From Methylococcaceae bacterium (GTDB lineage Bacteria > Pseudomonadota > Gammaproteobacteria > Methylococcales > Methylomonadaceae), in contig OMIH01000081.1 in the NCBI GenBank assembly GCA_900299045.1, positions 1-37,161 of the forward strand: a DNA stretch of 37,161 nt. Direction: 5' to 3'. The stretch's first letter is position 1; the number at the start of each line of letters is the position of its first letter. The position numbers were made by a program, and so were the translations under genes. Of this stretch, positions 16,397-24,626 are shown piece by piece. The notes below the pieces were generated by a model. It was not told the origin of the DNA, did no database searches, and worked only from the letters and a program-made list of their open reading frames with translations.

Positions 16397-17641
16397 TTAA
16401 GACACTTTAGCCGTTTTGAGTTGCCGTGCGAATAACACAATCGGGTGAATGACGGTAATAGGTTGATTTTTCTCACGCAGTCCTGCTGCAATATGCAGTA
16501 CACAACCAATGTTTGAACTTACCAAGTAATCCATTGGTTGCGCTGTCGTTGCATCAAGTAATTGGTTTAGTAGCGTTTGCGCCATTTTTTCATGCCGTAG
16601 ACTATAGTTGCCTGCTGCGCCACAGCATTGAGTTGTTTCAGGTAATACTGTCAGCGTAATTTGAGGGATTTGTTGCAATAGCATTGAGACACTTTTTTCA
16701 TTTCGCAAGCCATTTTTTAACGAACAGGGCGTGTGTAGCGTCACGTTTGCGCAAAGCGGCTTAAGATGCGAGCGTAAATCAACATTGTTTTGTATTAAAA
16801 AATGGCTAATATCCATTACTTTTGATGAAAAGTCTGTCGTGTTATATTCTCGTAGAGTACTGCCACAACCGCTGGCAATGCTAATAATGGCGAGCAAGTT
16901 TTCTGGTGAAAACGCGCTGGTATTTTGCACGGCTAAATTTGCAGAGGTCATTTGATCACCTTCATGTAAAGCGAGTGCACCGCAACAAGTTTGAGATGGA
17001 GGAATATGCACATTAAACCCTGCGCAAGTGAGTAAGTCAATTGCGCAAAACACCGTTTCACTATCCGCTAATTCTCCCATACACCCTACAAATAAACCGA
17101 CATCGCCTTTTATCTCTTCTGGTTTTGACGTTTTTGCTGGGTAATAACTTTGCAGTGCAGCAGCGCTTTGCGTCGGCGGAATGAGTCGTTCCAATTTTTT
17201 CAAGCCAAACAAGGTAGGCAAATGTAATGCACGCGCAATCGTTTGAATATGATGTTTTTGATAAAAATGCACGGTTTGCTTTACAAGTTGAAGCATACGT
17301 TTATTTTGAACGATGTTTTTGAGTAAACGCGCCGCAAAAGGCGGTTTTTTATCCTCATGAACTTGCGCACGAAAATCATCAATGAATTGTCCATAAGGTA
17401 CAACAGCCGGACACGCTTTTTCACACGCGCGACAAAGCAAACAGCTATCAATGTGATTGAGTAATTTTGAGGATATAGGTAATTGTCCATTTGACCACGC
17501 TTGAATCAGTGCAATACGTCCTCGAGGCGATTCGTTTTCATTTTGAGTGTGCGTGTAGGTTGGACAATGAGGTAAACACAAGCCACATTTCACGCAACTG
17601 TCCGCAACAGCTAATAATTGTTGTTTGTTATTTTGATTCAT
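16397..17641 (-). CDS. GlcF-like iron-sulfur oxidoreductase subunit
   Basis: A soluble Fe-S protein of 414 residues with the glycolate oxidase GlcF layout. Two [4Fe-4S] motifs lie near the N-terminus (C16, C19, C22, C26 and C67, C70, C73, C77), each ending CP. Two CCG domains follow, with TCCGALALHEG and QCCGAAGNYSLRH. Such subunits pass electrons from a flavin dehydrogenase (GlcD/GlcE or a lactate-type partner) to the membrane. No flavin subunit is next to it. Instead it overlaps a small membrane protein gene by 14 bases, which may be its membrane partner (inference). The length and order of domains fit GlcF better than LutA or HdrD, but the substrate is open. Confidence 0.8.
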   Translation of the reverse strand: MNQNNKQQLLAVADSCVKCGLCLPHCPTYTHTQNENESPRGRIALIQAWSNGQLPISSKLLNHIDSCLLCRACEKACPAVVPYGQFIDDFRAQVHEDKKPPFAARLLKNIVQNKRMLQLVKQTVHFYQKHHIQTIARALHLPTLFGLKKLERLIPPTQSAAALQSYYPAKTSKPEEIKGDVGLFVGCMGELADSETVFCAIDLLTCAGFNVHIPPSQTCCGALALHEGDQMTSANLAVQNTSAFSPENLLAIISIASGCGSTLREYNTTDFSSKVMDISHFLIQNNVDLRSHLKPLCANVTLHTPCSLKNGLRNEKSVSMLLQQIPQITLTVLPETTQCCGAAGNYSLRHEKMAQTLLNQLLDATTAQPMDYLVSSNIGCVLHIAAGLREKNQPITVIHPIVLFARQLKTAKVS

Positions 17642-18134
17642 TTTGCGTTTCCAATAGAGTTAAAGCATGAACAATGGCTTGAAATTCGTCGAGCTTAGGG
17701 CTATACAAAAAAGCGCCTAGTCCCGCTACGCTCGTTAAAATATAAAGCGTATTGACACTATCGCCTAAAATAAACATCATCACACCCAAACTGCCAATGA
17801 TAGCAATGAAGCTCTGTGATACGCATACGGTGAGCGTGTAACGTTTTTTTGCCAATAGGGATACATTCAGCATAGGTGTTAGCGGTGGCATGGTTTGATT
17901 TAAGCGCAAAAATATATAACGTAGTAAATTAGTCATCGGCAACAGTAAAATAGCGCCAATGTAGCAACCTGTTCGCCATAAAATAAGGTCTTCATGGGAC
18001 GTTGGTGGTGACTGCTGCCAGTCAATATGATTTGGGATAAAAATCAATGATACGCATAACAGAATAAAGACCAAGCTTGTGATTGCCCAAGGAAAAAGAA
18101 GTGGATGTTGTGTTGGTAAAGAAATCGCTTTCAA
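17628..18134 (-). CDS. Membrane protein of unknown function, four segments
   Basis: An unrecognised integral membrane protein of about 168 residues. Four hydrophobic segments lie near residues 13-34, 56-76, 98-122 and 127-145, with a short acidic C-terminal tail (LDEFQAIVHALTLLETQ). The only available start is a TTG at 18134 without a clear ribosome binding site; an in-frame stop lies 15 bases upstream. It overlaps the GlcF-like gene by 14 bases and so is probably its operon partner, perhaps a membrane dock for that Fe-S protein. Confidence 0.65.
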   Translation of the reverse strand: MKAISLPTQHPLLFPWAITSLVFILLCVSLIFIPNHIDWQQSPPTSHEDLILWRTGCYIGAILLLPMTNLLRYIFLRLNQTMPPLTPMLNVSLLAKKRYTLTVCVSQSFIAIIGSLGVMMFILGDSVNTLYILTSVAGLGAFLYSPKLDEFQAIVHALTLLETQNESK

Positions 18135-18273
18135 AAGGTAAACTCGTTATAAATTCAGATGGGATACGCTTATTTTATGCGCTAATGTGCTAGGCGTAAA
18201 TTTTTCATGTCATGTTCTCTTTTTTCTTCAATGTAAATTGACTTGCTACGCGTGAAATCCTTGTGTTTATGCC

Positions 18274-18302
18274 TTGTATGTTGTTAAAAGTGCTGTAATA
18301 AT
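18274..18302 (+). promoter_or_regulatory. Predicted promoter of the tatBC operon
   Basis: -35 TTGTAT (18274-18279), 17-base spacer, -10 AATAAT (18297-18302) with a TGT extension just before it. Transcription would start near 18309, about 27 bases before the tatB ATG. Confidence 0.4.
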
Positions 18303-18335
18303 CAAACTATTTGAAACAGATACAGGTTGAGTTTT

Positions 18336-18641
18336 ATGTTTGAAGTGGGTTTTTCAGAATTGGTCATGGTGGGACTGGTGAGTTTACTTGTTATTGGTCC
18401 TGAACGCTTGCCTAAAGTAGCAAGAGTGGTCGGTTTTTGGATTGGTAAAATGCAGCAAATGGTGGCGAATGTTAAACTTGAAATTAGCCAAGAGTTGCAT
18501 GCAGAAGAAATTCGTCAACTTTTGAAAGAAAATGAAACTCTGTATCAATTAGACGACCATATTGCCGAAAAAACATTATCAGATACTGTTGTGCATTCTA
18601 AGTCACATCCGCCACATAACATACCGCAATCTCATGAATAA
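18336..18641 (+). CDS. tatB: Sec-independent translocase subunit TatB
   Basis: A receptor component of the twin-arginine translocase, 101 residues. One N-terminal membrane helix (MFEVGFSELVMVGLVSLLVI) leads into GPERLPKV and an amphipathic helix. The GP-RLP hinge marks TatB rather than TatA. I chose the ATG at 18336 because it gives the canonical MF-GFSEL start; a TTG at 18327 would add three residues. The C-terminal part is short and polar. It overlaps tatC by eight bases. No tatA gene lies upstream, where most gammaproteobacteria have one. Confidence 0.87.
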   Translation: MFEVGFSELVMVGLVSLLVIGPERLPKVARVVGFWIGKMQQMVANVKLEISQELHAEEIRQLLKENETLYQLDDHIAEKTLSDTVVHSKSHPPHNIPQSHE

Positions 18642-19449
18642 TAGCTCACCTTATACAGCGGATTTACCGTTTATTTCACATTTAATTGAATTGCGTAACC
18701 GTTTGATACATATTGTTATTTTTATTGCATGTATTGCACTGCCGCTATCTATTTACGCAAATGATATTTATGCGCTACTCGCGCAACCATTAATGGCGCA
18801 TTTGCCTCAGAATAGTTCGATGATTGCGACAAATGTGACGTCACCTTTTATGACGCCATTTAAATTGTCGTTAGTGACCTCTGTGTTTATTTCAATGCCA
18901 TTTGTGCTTTATCAATTTTGGGGATTTCTTGCCCCTGCTTTGTATCGCAATGAACAGCGTACAATTTTTCCGTTATTGGTCGCAAGCACGATTTTATTTT
19001 ATTGTGGCGTTGCATTTGCCTACTTTGTAGTTGCGCCGTTGGTGCTCGCGTTCTTTACAGCGGCTGCACCGGCAGGTGTTACCGTCATGACCGACATTGA
19101 AGCCTATTTAGATTTCGTATTGACGTTGTTTTTTGCTTTTGGGTTATGTTTTGAAGTGCCCATTTTTACGATTGTGGCGGTTTGGTCTGGTTTTACCACT
19201 ATTGACAGTTTAGTGGACAAGCGCCCTTATGTGATTGTTGGGGCGTTTGTGGTTGGTATGTTTTTGACACCACCCGATGTATTATCGCAAACATTGCTAG
19301 CGGTGCCTATGTGGCTCTTGTTTGAGGTAGGATTGTTATTTGCTCGACTGAAAATAAAACAGTCACCTAATGAGCGTGCAAGTGAGAGCGCGAAAGTGGT
19401 TGTTGCGCAGCAACGCACAAAAAAGCGTCATCGAAAATCCAAGAAGTAA
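18634..19449 (+). CDS. tatC: Sec-independent translocase subunit TatC
   Basis: The six-helix core of the Tat translocase that binds twin-arginine signal peptides and exports folded proteins. The protein is 271 residues from the ATG at 18634. An earlier start at 18562 would run deep into tatB and precede the normal N-terminus. Family features are FISHLIELRNRL at the start (conserved E in the signal-binding site), FVLYQFWGFLAPALYRNEQR in the first periplasmic/cytoplasmic loop region, and six hydrophobic segments. The tail is long and very basic (KKRHRKSKK). It overlaps tatB by eight bases. Confidence 0.95.
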   Translation: MNNSSPYTADLPFISHLIELRNRLIHIVIFIACIALPLSIYANDIYALLAQPLMAHLPQNSSMIATNVTSPFMTPFKLSLVTSVFISMPFVLYQFWGFLAPALYRNEQRTIFPLLVASTILFYCGVAFAYFVVAPLVLAFFTAAAPAGVTVMTDIEAYLDFVLTLFFAFGLCFEVPIFTIVAVWSGFTTIDSLVDKRPYVIVGAFVVGMFLTPPDVLSQTLLAVPMWLLFEVGLLFARLKIKQSPNERASESAKVVVAQQRTKKRHRKSKK

Positions 19450-19477
19450 ATCTATTCTATTTTTTTAGGTTGTATAT

Positions 19478-19858
19478 ATGAAAGAAGTCGTGTTTCTGTT
19501 GGTTTGTTTTTTTGTGATGACGGGGTGTGGCAAAGAAGAAAAAACAGCGCCAAGTGAACGTGTTACGGTAATGATTGAGAAAAGAAATAACCTTGCTTAT
19601 GTGAAAGGCGAGGACATACCGTTCACCGGTATCTTTGAAGGATATTATCGAAACGGTTATAAAAAAGCTGAAATTCATTTTAAAAATGGCAAGCAAGAGG
19701 GCATAGCAAAAATTTGGCATGATAATGGGCAATTGAGTCATGAAGCGAATTTTAGAAATGGTCAGCTAGATGGATTATCAACAGAATGGCTGAAAAATGG
19801 AAACAAAAGCAAAGAACGCTTTTTTAATGAGGGTAAATTAATTGCCACAATGGAATAA
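19478..19858 (+). CDS. MORN-repeat (YwqK-like) lipoprotein
   Basis: A small predicted lipoprotein of 126 residues. A hydrophobic signal (MKEVVFLLVCFFVM) ends in the lipobox MTGC with C17 acylated. Residues 55-126 hold three MORN_2-type repeats of about 23 residues, each with a YxNG or xxNG turn: YYRNGYKKAEIHFKNGK, WHDNGQLSHEANFRNGQ and WLKNGNKSKERFFNEGK. The family is often labelled YwqK antitoxin, but there is no toxin partner here. An AGG precedes the ATG. Its stop shares a base with the moaB ATG, so it is embedded in the tat-moaB operon. Function unknown. Confidence 0.8.
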   Translation: MKEVVFLLVCFFVMTGCGKEEKTAPSERVTVMIEKRNNLAYVKGEDIPFTGIFEGYYRNGYKKAEIHFKNGKQEGIAKIWHDNGQLSHEANFRNGQLDGLSTEWLKNGNKSKERFFNEGKLIATME

Positions 19859-20379
19859 TGAGAAAAATGAGTGTATTTAGTAAACTTAATATTGCTGTTT
19901 TAACGATTTCAGATACGCGAAATGATGAAAATGACATATCTGGTACGACGTTAGTTGATCGAATTCAACAAGCAGGTCATTGCGTGATAGAAAAAAAAAT
20001 CGTTGCTGATAATATATATAAAATTCGGGCAGTGGTGTCTGGGTGGATTGTTGATGAGCAAATTAACGTGATTCTCACTACAGGCGGAACGGGCGTGACT
20101 GGGCGGGATGGTACACCAGAAGCGGTGCTGCCGCTACTTGACAAAGTGCTTGACGGCTTTGGTGAACTATTTCGATGGCTCTCTTATGCTGATATTCAAA
20201 CGTCAACGATTCAATCACGTGCGATATCGGGGGTTGCGAATGGTACCTATATTTTTTGTTTACCTGGCTCATCAAGTGCGTGTCGCATGGCGTGGGATTC
20301 ACTCATTCAAGCACAACTCGATTCACGAACACGGCCGTGTAATTTAGTTCAACTTATGCCTCGACTTTTGGAAAAATAA
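19858..20379 (+). CDS. moaB: Molybdopterin adenylyltransferase family protein MoaB
   Basis: A MoaB/Mog-fold protein of 173 residues. Family members adenylate molybdopterin before metal insertion. E. coli MoaB itself may be inactive and Mog does the job, so the exact role is uncertain. The motifs TTGGTGVTGRDGTPEA (about 81-96) and CLPGSSSACRMAW (about 139-151) are typical. The length matches MoaB (about 170) rather than Mog (about 195). A second ATG at 19867 is an alternative start. Placement after tatBC is sensible, since many Tat substrates carry the molybdenum cofactor. Confidence 0.88.
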   Translation: MRKMSVFSKLNIAVLTISDTRNDENDISGTTLVDRIQQAGHCVIEKKIVADNIYKIRAVVSGWIVDEQINVILTTGGTGVTGRDGTPEAVLPLLDKVLDGFGELFRWLSYADIQTSTIQSRAISGVANGTYIFCLPGSSSACRMAWDSLIQAQLDSRTRPCNLVQLMPRLLEK

Positions 20380-20381
20380 TT

Positions 20382-20786
20382 ATGCCTTCTGTTTTTTTAT
20401 TTCTCGGTACCACGTTTGCTTTTTTAGGCGTGATTTTTGGTGCGTTTGGTGCGCATGCTCTAAAAACAATGATTACCCCTGAACTGCTTGCAGTTTATCA
20501 AACAGGCGTGACCTATCAAATGTGGCACGCGTTTGGATTGATTGCGATTGCTCTTATACAGCAACATGCTCCTCAGTCTATGTTGCTTAGATGGGCGGGT
20601 TCTTTGATGTTTTTAGGTATTATTTTGTTTTCGGGAAGTTTGTATTTGCTTGCTGTATTCGATTTACCTGCGTTGGGTAGACTTACGCCTATCGGTGGCG
20701 TGAGTTTTTTAATTGCGTGGTCATTATTAGTCATTTTTTCAGGCAAAAAACAGACGCGTCAACGCTATAAATCATCGCGTTATTAA
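20382..20786 (+). CDS. DUF423 family membrane protein
   Basis: A small integral membrane protein of 134 residues, YgdD-like. The signature FGAFGAHALK (about 20-28) and YQTGVTYQMWHAFGLI (39-54) are the conserved blocks of DUF423. Four hydrophobic segments are visible, followed by a basic tail (KKQTRQRYKSSRY). The role is unknown. It starts two bases after the moaB stop, well inside the operon. Confidence 0.88.
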   Translation: MPSVFLFLGTTFAFLGVIFGAFGAHALKTMITPELLAVYQTGVTYQMWHAFGLIAIALIQQHAPQSMLLRWAGSLMFLGIILFSGSLYLLAVFDLPALGRLTPIGGVSFLIAWSLLVIFSGKKQTRQRYKSSRY

Positions 20787-20805
20787 AAATTGAGGGCAGT
20801 TAAAT

Positions 20806-21432
20806 ATGGAACTAGATACATTAACGCATCAAGTGATTGCGCTGGCCGGCATTGCGCAATCGGTTGCATTAGTACATGAGTTGGCAACAACGGGTAAAGT
20901 GGATGCAAAAGGACTTGAAACAGCAGTAAGTTGTTTGCTGAAAACGGAGTCTGATAGCGTATTGGATGTTTATGGTAATGAGTTAGGGAATCTTAAAATT
21001 GGATTAATGCACCTCAAAAGCCAATTAACTGGGTATGAAATTGCCTATCCTGATCAAGCGCGTTACGCCGCATCGCTCGTTTTTTTAGAGCAACAATTAA
21101 GTGATTCGCCATCCATGCTCAACGCTATTTCAGTTGGACTTGAGCGAGCAAAATCGCAGACTGGACATTTTAGTCTGACACATGAGAATGTGTTAGCGAA
21201 TTTGGGTAATTTATATTTACAGACAGTGAGTAAACTTCAGCCACGCATTATGATTAACGGGGTGCCAGATTATTTGTCGCGCCCTGAGGTAGCAGATAAA
21301 ATTCGAACATGTTTACTAGCTGGTATTCGTAGTGCTATGCTTTGGAAGCAATGTGGTGGTAGACGTTGGAAATTCTTGTTATTTCGTAAAAAAACAGTGA
21401 CTGAAATTGAGCGTTTATTGCAGCAATTGTAA
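20806..21432 (+). CDS. hflD: High frequency lysogenization protein HflD
   Basis: A membrane-associated helical protein of 208 residues, the YcfC/HflD family. In E. coli it influences phage lambda lysogeny by binding CII; its housekeeping role is not clear. Recognised by HQVIALAGIAQSVALVHELA at the start, the GLMHLKSQL and YAASLVFLEQQL blocks, and the C-terminal KIRTCLLAGIRSAMLWKQCGG-RRW-LLFRKK pattern. A GAGGG ribosome binding site precedes it. In most relatives it sits between mnmA and purB. Here it is between DUF423 and prmC. Confidence 0.9.
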   Translation: MELDTLTHQVIALAGIAQSVALVHELATTGKVDAKGLETAVSCLLKTESDSVLDVYGNELGNLKIGLMHLKSQLTGYEIAYPDQARYAASLVFLEQQLSDSPSMLNAISVGLERAKSQTGHFSLTHENVLANLGNLYLQTVSKLQPRIMINGVPDYLSRPEVADKIRTCLLAGIRSAMLWKQCGGRRWKFLLFRKKTVTEIERLLQQL

Positions 21433-21452
21433 GTGACATTTACTCTGTTTTG

Positions 21453-22307
21453 ATGAATACAATTAAAAAGCAGTTAGAGAGCGCTTGCGACATATTAGCA
21501 TATCATTCGTCTTCGCCGCGTCTTGATGCGGAAGTGTTATTAGCCTTTGTGCTGGGTAAAAATCGCAGTTATTTGCGTGCTTGGGACGATAAAGCGCTTG
21601 AAGTAGAATCAGTTGAACGATTTTCTCAATTAATTAAAAAAAGACGTGCAGGTGTGCCTATTGCTTATTTGACAGGGCACCGTGAATTTTGGTCACGAGA
21701 TTTTAAAGTATCGTCAGCGGTATTAATTCCACGCCCTGAAACAGAATTGTTGATTGAGTTGTGTTTAGAGCGCTTTTCTCTTGACAAAAAATATACGGTA
21801 TTAGATTTAGGCACGGGTTCTGGAATAATTGCTATTACGTTGGCAGTAGAGCGTCCACTCATTGAGATGACAGCAATGGATAAAAGTATTGAAGCACTTG
21901 CTATAGCAAAAGAAAATGCGATTCGACACGACTGCGAGCATATTAAATTTGTATTGAGTGATTGGCTGTCGGTATTATCGGCTGAAACTAAATTTGATTT
22001 TATTCTAAGTAACCCGCCTTATATTGCGCAAGAGGATGTACATCTATCGCAAGGCGATGTTCGTTTTGAGCCTTTGTCCGCACTTGTTGCTCAAGATAAC
22101 GGCCTCCACGATATTAAAAAAATTGCTACCGATGCAAAAAAACATCTATGTGTAGGGGGGCAGTTGTGGTTTGAACATGGGTACAATCAAGCGCAAGACA
22201 CGCAATACATTTTAAAATCGTTAGCGTATAAAGACGTCAAAACATATCATGATTTATCCGGTCAAGCACGCGTGACAATGGGATGGCTTGGTAGTTGTGA
22301 GACATAA
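21453..22307 (+). CDS. prmC: Release factor glutamine methyltransferase
   Basis: Methylates the glutamine of the GGQ motif in release factors RF1 and RF2, improving peptide release. The protein is 284 residues. SAM binding is shown by DLGTGSG (118-124). The substrate-glutamine motif is NPPY (187-190), and the N-terminal helical domain has PIAYLTGHREFWSRDF, typical of PrmC. The usual upstream prfA is missing from this location. I chose the ATG at 21453; a TTG one codon earlier is the only other option. It ends the operon and is followed directly by a strong terminator. Confidence 0.95.
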   Translation: MNTIKKQLESACDILAYHSSSPRLDAEVLLAFVLGKNRSYLRAWDDKALEVESVERFSQLIKKRRAGVPIAYLTGHREFWSRDFKVSSAVLIPRPETELLIELCLERFSLDKKYTVLDLGTGSGIIAITLAVERPLIEMTAMDKSIEALAIAKENAIRHDCEHIKFVLSDWLSVLSAETKFDFILSNPPYIAQEDVHLSQGDVRFEPLSALVAQDNGLHDIKKIATDAKKHLCVGGQLWFEHGYNQAQDTQYILKSLAYKDVKTYHDLSGQARVTMGWLGSCET

Positions 22308-22344
22308 AAAAGCGCCCGCTTAATAAATTAAACGGGCGCTTTTT
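22307..22344. terminator. Bidirectional terminator between prmC and EF-G2
   Basis: A perfect 12-bp stem AAAAAGCGCCCG / CGGGCGCTTTTT flanking a 14-base AT-rich loop. GC-rich core and T runs on both strands allow it to stop both the operon ending in prmC and the convergent fusA2-type gene. Confidence 0.9.
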
Positions 22345-22361
22345 ACGTTAGGACGTAGGTT

Positions 22362-24455
22362 TTACTTTGCTTTTGCTTTATTGCGTTCTGCGACTTCTTT
22401 AATGACTTCGTCAGCTACGTTTTTAGGGCAAGGCAAGTAGTGTGAGAACTCCATTGAGAACTGGCCACGACCTGACGTCATGGTACGCAAATCACCAATG
22501 TACCCAAACATTTCACTCAAAGGTACTTCGGATTTAATACGAACACCGGTTGCGCCAGCGTCTTGTGATTTAATCATACCGCGACGACGATTTAAGTCGC
22601 CAATGACATCACCAACGTGATCGGATGGGGTGAAGGTATCAACGGCCATAATCGGCTCAACAAGTTGTGGTGAGGCTTTTGGCATGGTTTGACGAAATGC
22701 GGCTTTCGCTGCAATTTCAAACGCGATTGCTGATGAATCTACCGCGTGGAATGCACCATCGGTCAAATTGACTTTAAAATCAGAGCAAGGGAAGCCAGCC
22801 AACACGCCTTTATCGAGCATGGATTTGAAGCCTTTTTCCACCGCAGGCCAGTATTCACGAGGAACGTTACCCCCAGTAACGGTGGATTCAAAAATGAAGC
22901 CTGAACCAGGTTCTCCTGGAGAAATAATATAGTTAATTTTGCCGTACTGACCTGAACCACCGGATTGTTTTTTGTGGGTGTATTCATCTTCCACTTCGCG
23001 CGTGATAGTTTCGCGGTAGGCCACTTGTGGTTTACCAACGATAACTTCAACACCGTGGGTACGTTTTAAAATATCCACTTTGATATCTAAGTGTAATTCG
23101 CCCATCCCTTTTAAAATGGTTTCACCGCTGTCTTCGTCAGTTTCAACGTGGAAAGAAGGATCCTCTGCAATCATTTTACCCAACGCAATCCCCATTTTTT
23201 CAGACGCTCCTTTGTCTTTTGGCGAAATCGCAAGTGAGATAACGGGTTCGGGGAAAACCATAGGTTCTAATGTTGCAGGGAATTTAGGATCACACAATGT
23301 GTGACCTGTTTGCACGTTTTTCATGCCAAGTACAGCAACGATATCACCCGCTTGCGCAGATTCTAATTCGTTTCGTGTGTCAGCGTGCATTTCTACAATA
23401 CGACCGATACGTTCGGTTTTTCCTGTGAATGTATTTAAAACAGCAGTCCCTTTTTCTAACTTACCTGAGTAAATACGCAAGAAAGTCAACGCGCCAAAAC
23501 GGTCGTCCATAATTTTAAACGCTAATGCGCGTAATGGTTTATCGGCATCAACTACCGCAAAGTTGCCTGTTGCATTACCGTCTAAATCCACTTCAGGTTG
23601 TGGATTAACGTCAGTTGGGCAAGGCAAGTAATCAATAACGCCGTCTAAGACTAATTGAACGCCTTTGTTTTTGAATGATGAACCGCAGAATGTGGGGAAG
23701 AAGTCCATATTCACCGTACCTTTACGAATACAACGTTTTAAGGTATCGATATCAGGTGAAATTTCGTCATCTAAGTATTTTTCATACACATCGTCATCTT
23801 GATCGACAACGTCTTCAACCAAGCGTTTACGCCAATCTTCTGCTTTTGCTTGTAATTCAGCAGGAATGTCTTCGATGGTGTATTTTAATGGATCGCCAGA
23901 TTCATCCCAAATCCACGCTTTCATTGTTAATAAGTCAACAACGCCTACAAATTGATCTTCTGTACCAATTGGTAATGTCATAACCACTGGTTTTGCCGCT
24001 AAAACATCTTCAACTTGCTTAACAACACGATAAAAATCCGCACCAATACGATCTAATTTATTGATGTAGATAACGCGAGACACTTTTGAATCGTTAGCAT
24101 AGCGCCAGTTTGTTTCTGATTGTGGTTCAACACCACCAGAGCCGCAGAATACACCGATACCACCGTCTAACACTTTTAACGAGCGGTAAACTTCAATGGT
24201 GAAGTCAACGTGACCGGGTGTGTCGATGATGTTGAAGCGGTGATCTTTCCAAAAACAGGTCGTTGCCGCAGATTGGATAGTAATACCGCGTTCTTGTTCT
24301 TGTTCCATGAAATCGGTCGTTGCCGCGCCATCGTGTACTTCACCGATTTTGTGAATTTTACCGGTTAACTTCAAAATACGTTCGGTTGTCGTGGTCTTGC
24401 CTGCGTCAACGTGAGCGAAAATACCGATGTTTCTATAAAGGGATAAATCTGTCAT
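22362..24455 (-). CDS. fusA: Elongation factor G, FusA2-type paralogue
   Basis: A GTPase of 697 residues with the full EF-G domain order. G1 is [10 protein letters not shown] (about 14-23), switch [10 protein letters not shown], and NKLDR for guanine recognition. Domain IV has the loop region with GQYGKINYI, and domain V ends [25 protein letters not shown]. The N-terminus [20 protein letters not shown], the [19 protein letters not shown] block and the DRFGALTF segment match the FusA2 branch found in Pseudomonas, Vibrio and Shewanella as a second EF-G, not the canonical EF-G of the rpsL-rpsG-fusA-tuf operon. It stands alone, which fits. Role would be translocation or ribosome recycling. Confidence 0.93.
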   Translation of the reverse strand: MTDLSLYRNIGIFAHVDAGKTTTTERILKLTGKIHKIGEVHDGAATTDFMEQEQERGITIQSAATTCFWKDHRFNIIDTPGHVDFTIEVYRSLKVLDGGIGVFCGSGGVEPQSETNWRYANDSKVSRVIYINKLDRIGADFYRVVKQVEDVLAAKPVVMTLPIGTEDQFVGVVDLLTMKAWIWDESGDPLKYTIEDIPAELQAKAEDWRKRLVEDVVDQDDDVYEKYLDDEISPDIDTLKRCIRKGTVNMDFFPTFCGSSFKNKGVQLVLDGVIDYLPCPTDVNPQPEVDLDGNATGNFAVVDADKPLRALAFKIMDDRFGALTFLRIYSGKLEKGTAVLNTFTGKTERIGRIVEMHADTRNELESAQAGDIVAVLGMKNVQTGHTLCDPKFPATLEPMVFPEPVISLAISPKDKGASEKMGIALGKMIAEDPSFHVETDEDSGETILKGMGELHLDIKVDILKRTHGVEVIVGKPQVAYRETITREVEDEYTHKKQSGGSGQYGKINYIISPGEPGSGFIFESTVTGGNVPREYWPAVEKGFKSMLDKGVLAGFPCSDFKVNLTDGAFHAVDSSAIAFEIAAKAAFRQTMPKASPQLVEPIMAVDTFTPSDHVGDVIGDLNRRRGMIKSQDAGATGVRIKSEVPLSEMFGYIGDLRTMTSGRGQFSMEFSHYLPCPKNVADEVIKEVAERNKAKAK

Positions 24456-24626
24456 GTGTTTACTTACTCTAAAGGGAGATGAAAAGACTGGTTGAAAGCT
24501 AACTATTTTAACCTAAAAATGGGCAAATAAGATAAAAAACCGTTAAGTAGGTAGAAAAATTTAGGATAATTAACTGAAGTAATGGTAATGAACGTTTCAA
24601 ATTGACTTAAATATCCAGTAAAAAAC

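Noticed and set aside
18336-18641. Calling the first translocase gene tatA
   Set aside because: The GP-RLP motif after the helix is typical of TatB. TatA has an F-G-K-type hinge that is absent.
19478-19858. Toxin-antitoxin antitoxin (YwqK label)
   Set aside because: There is no toxin gene beside it, and it carries a lipoprotein signal. The MORN repeats alone do not support an antitoxin role.
22763-23053. Minus-strand open frame of 96 codons inside EF-G2
   Set aside because: An alternative frame within a fully conserved EF-G; no ribosome binding site or family match.
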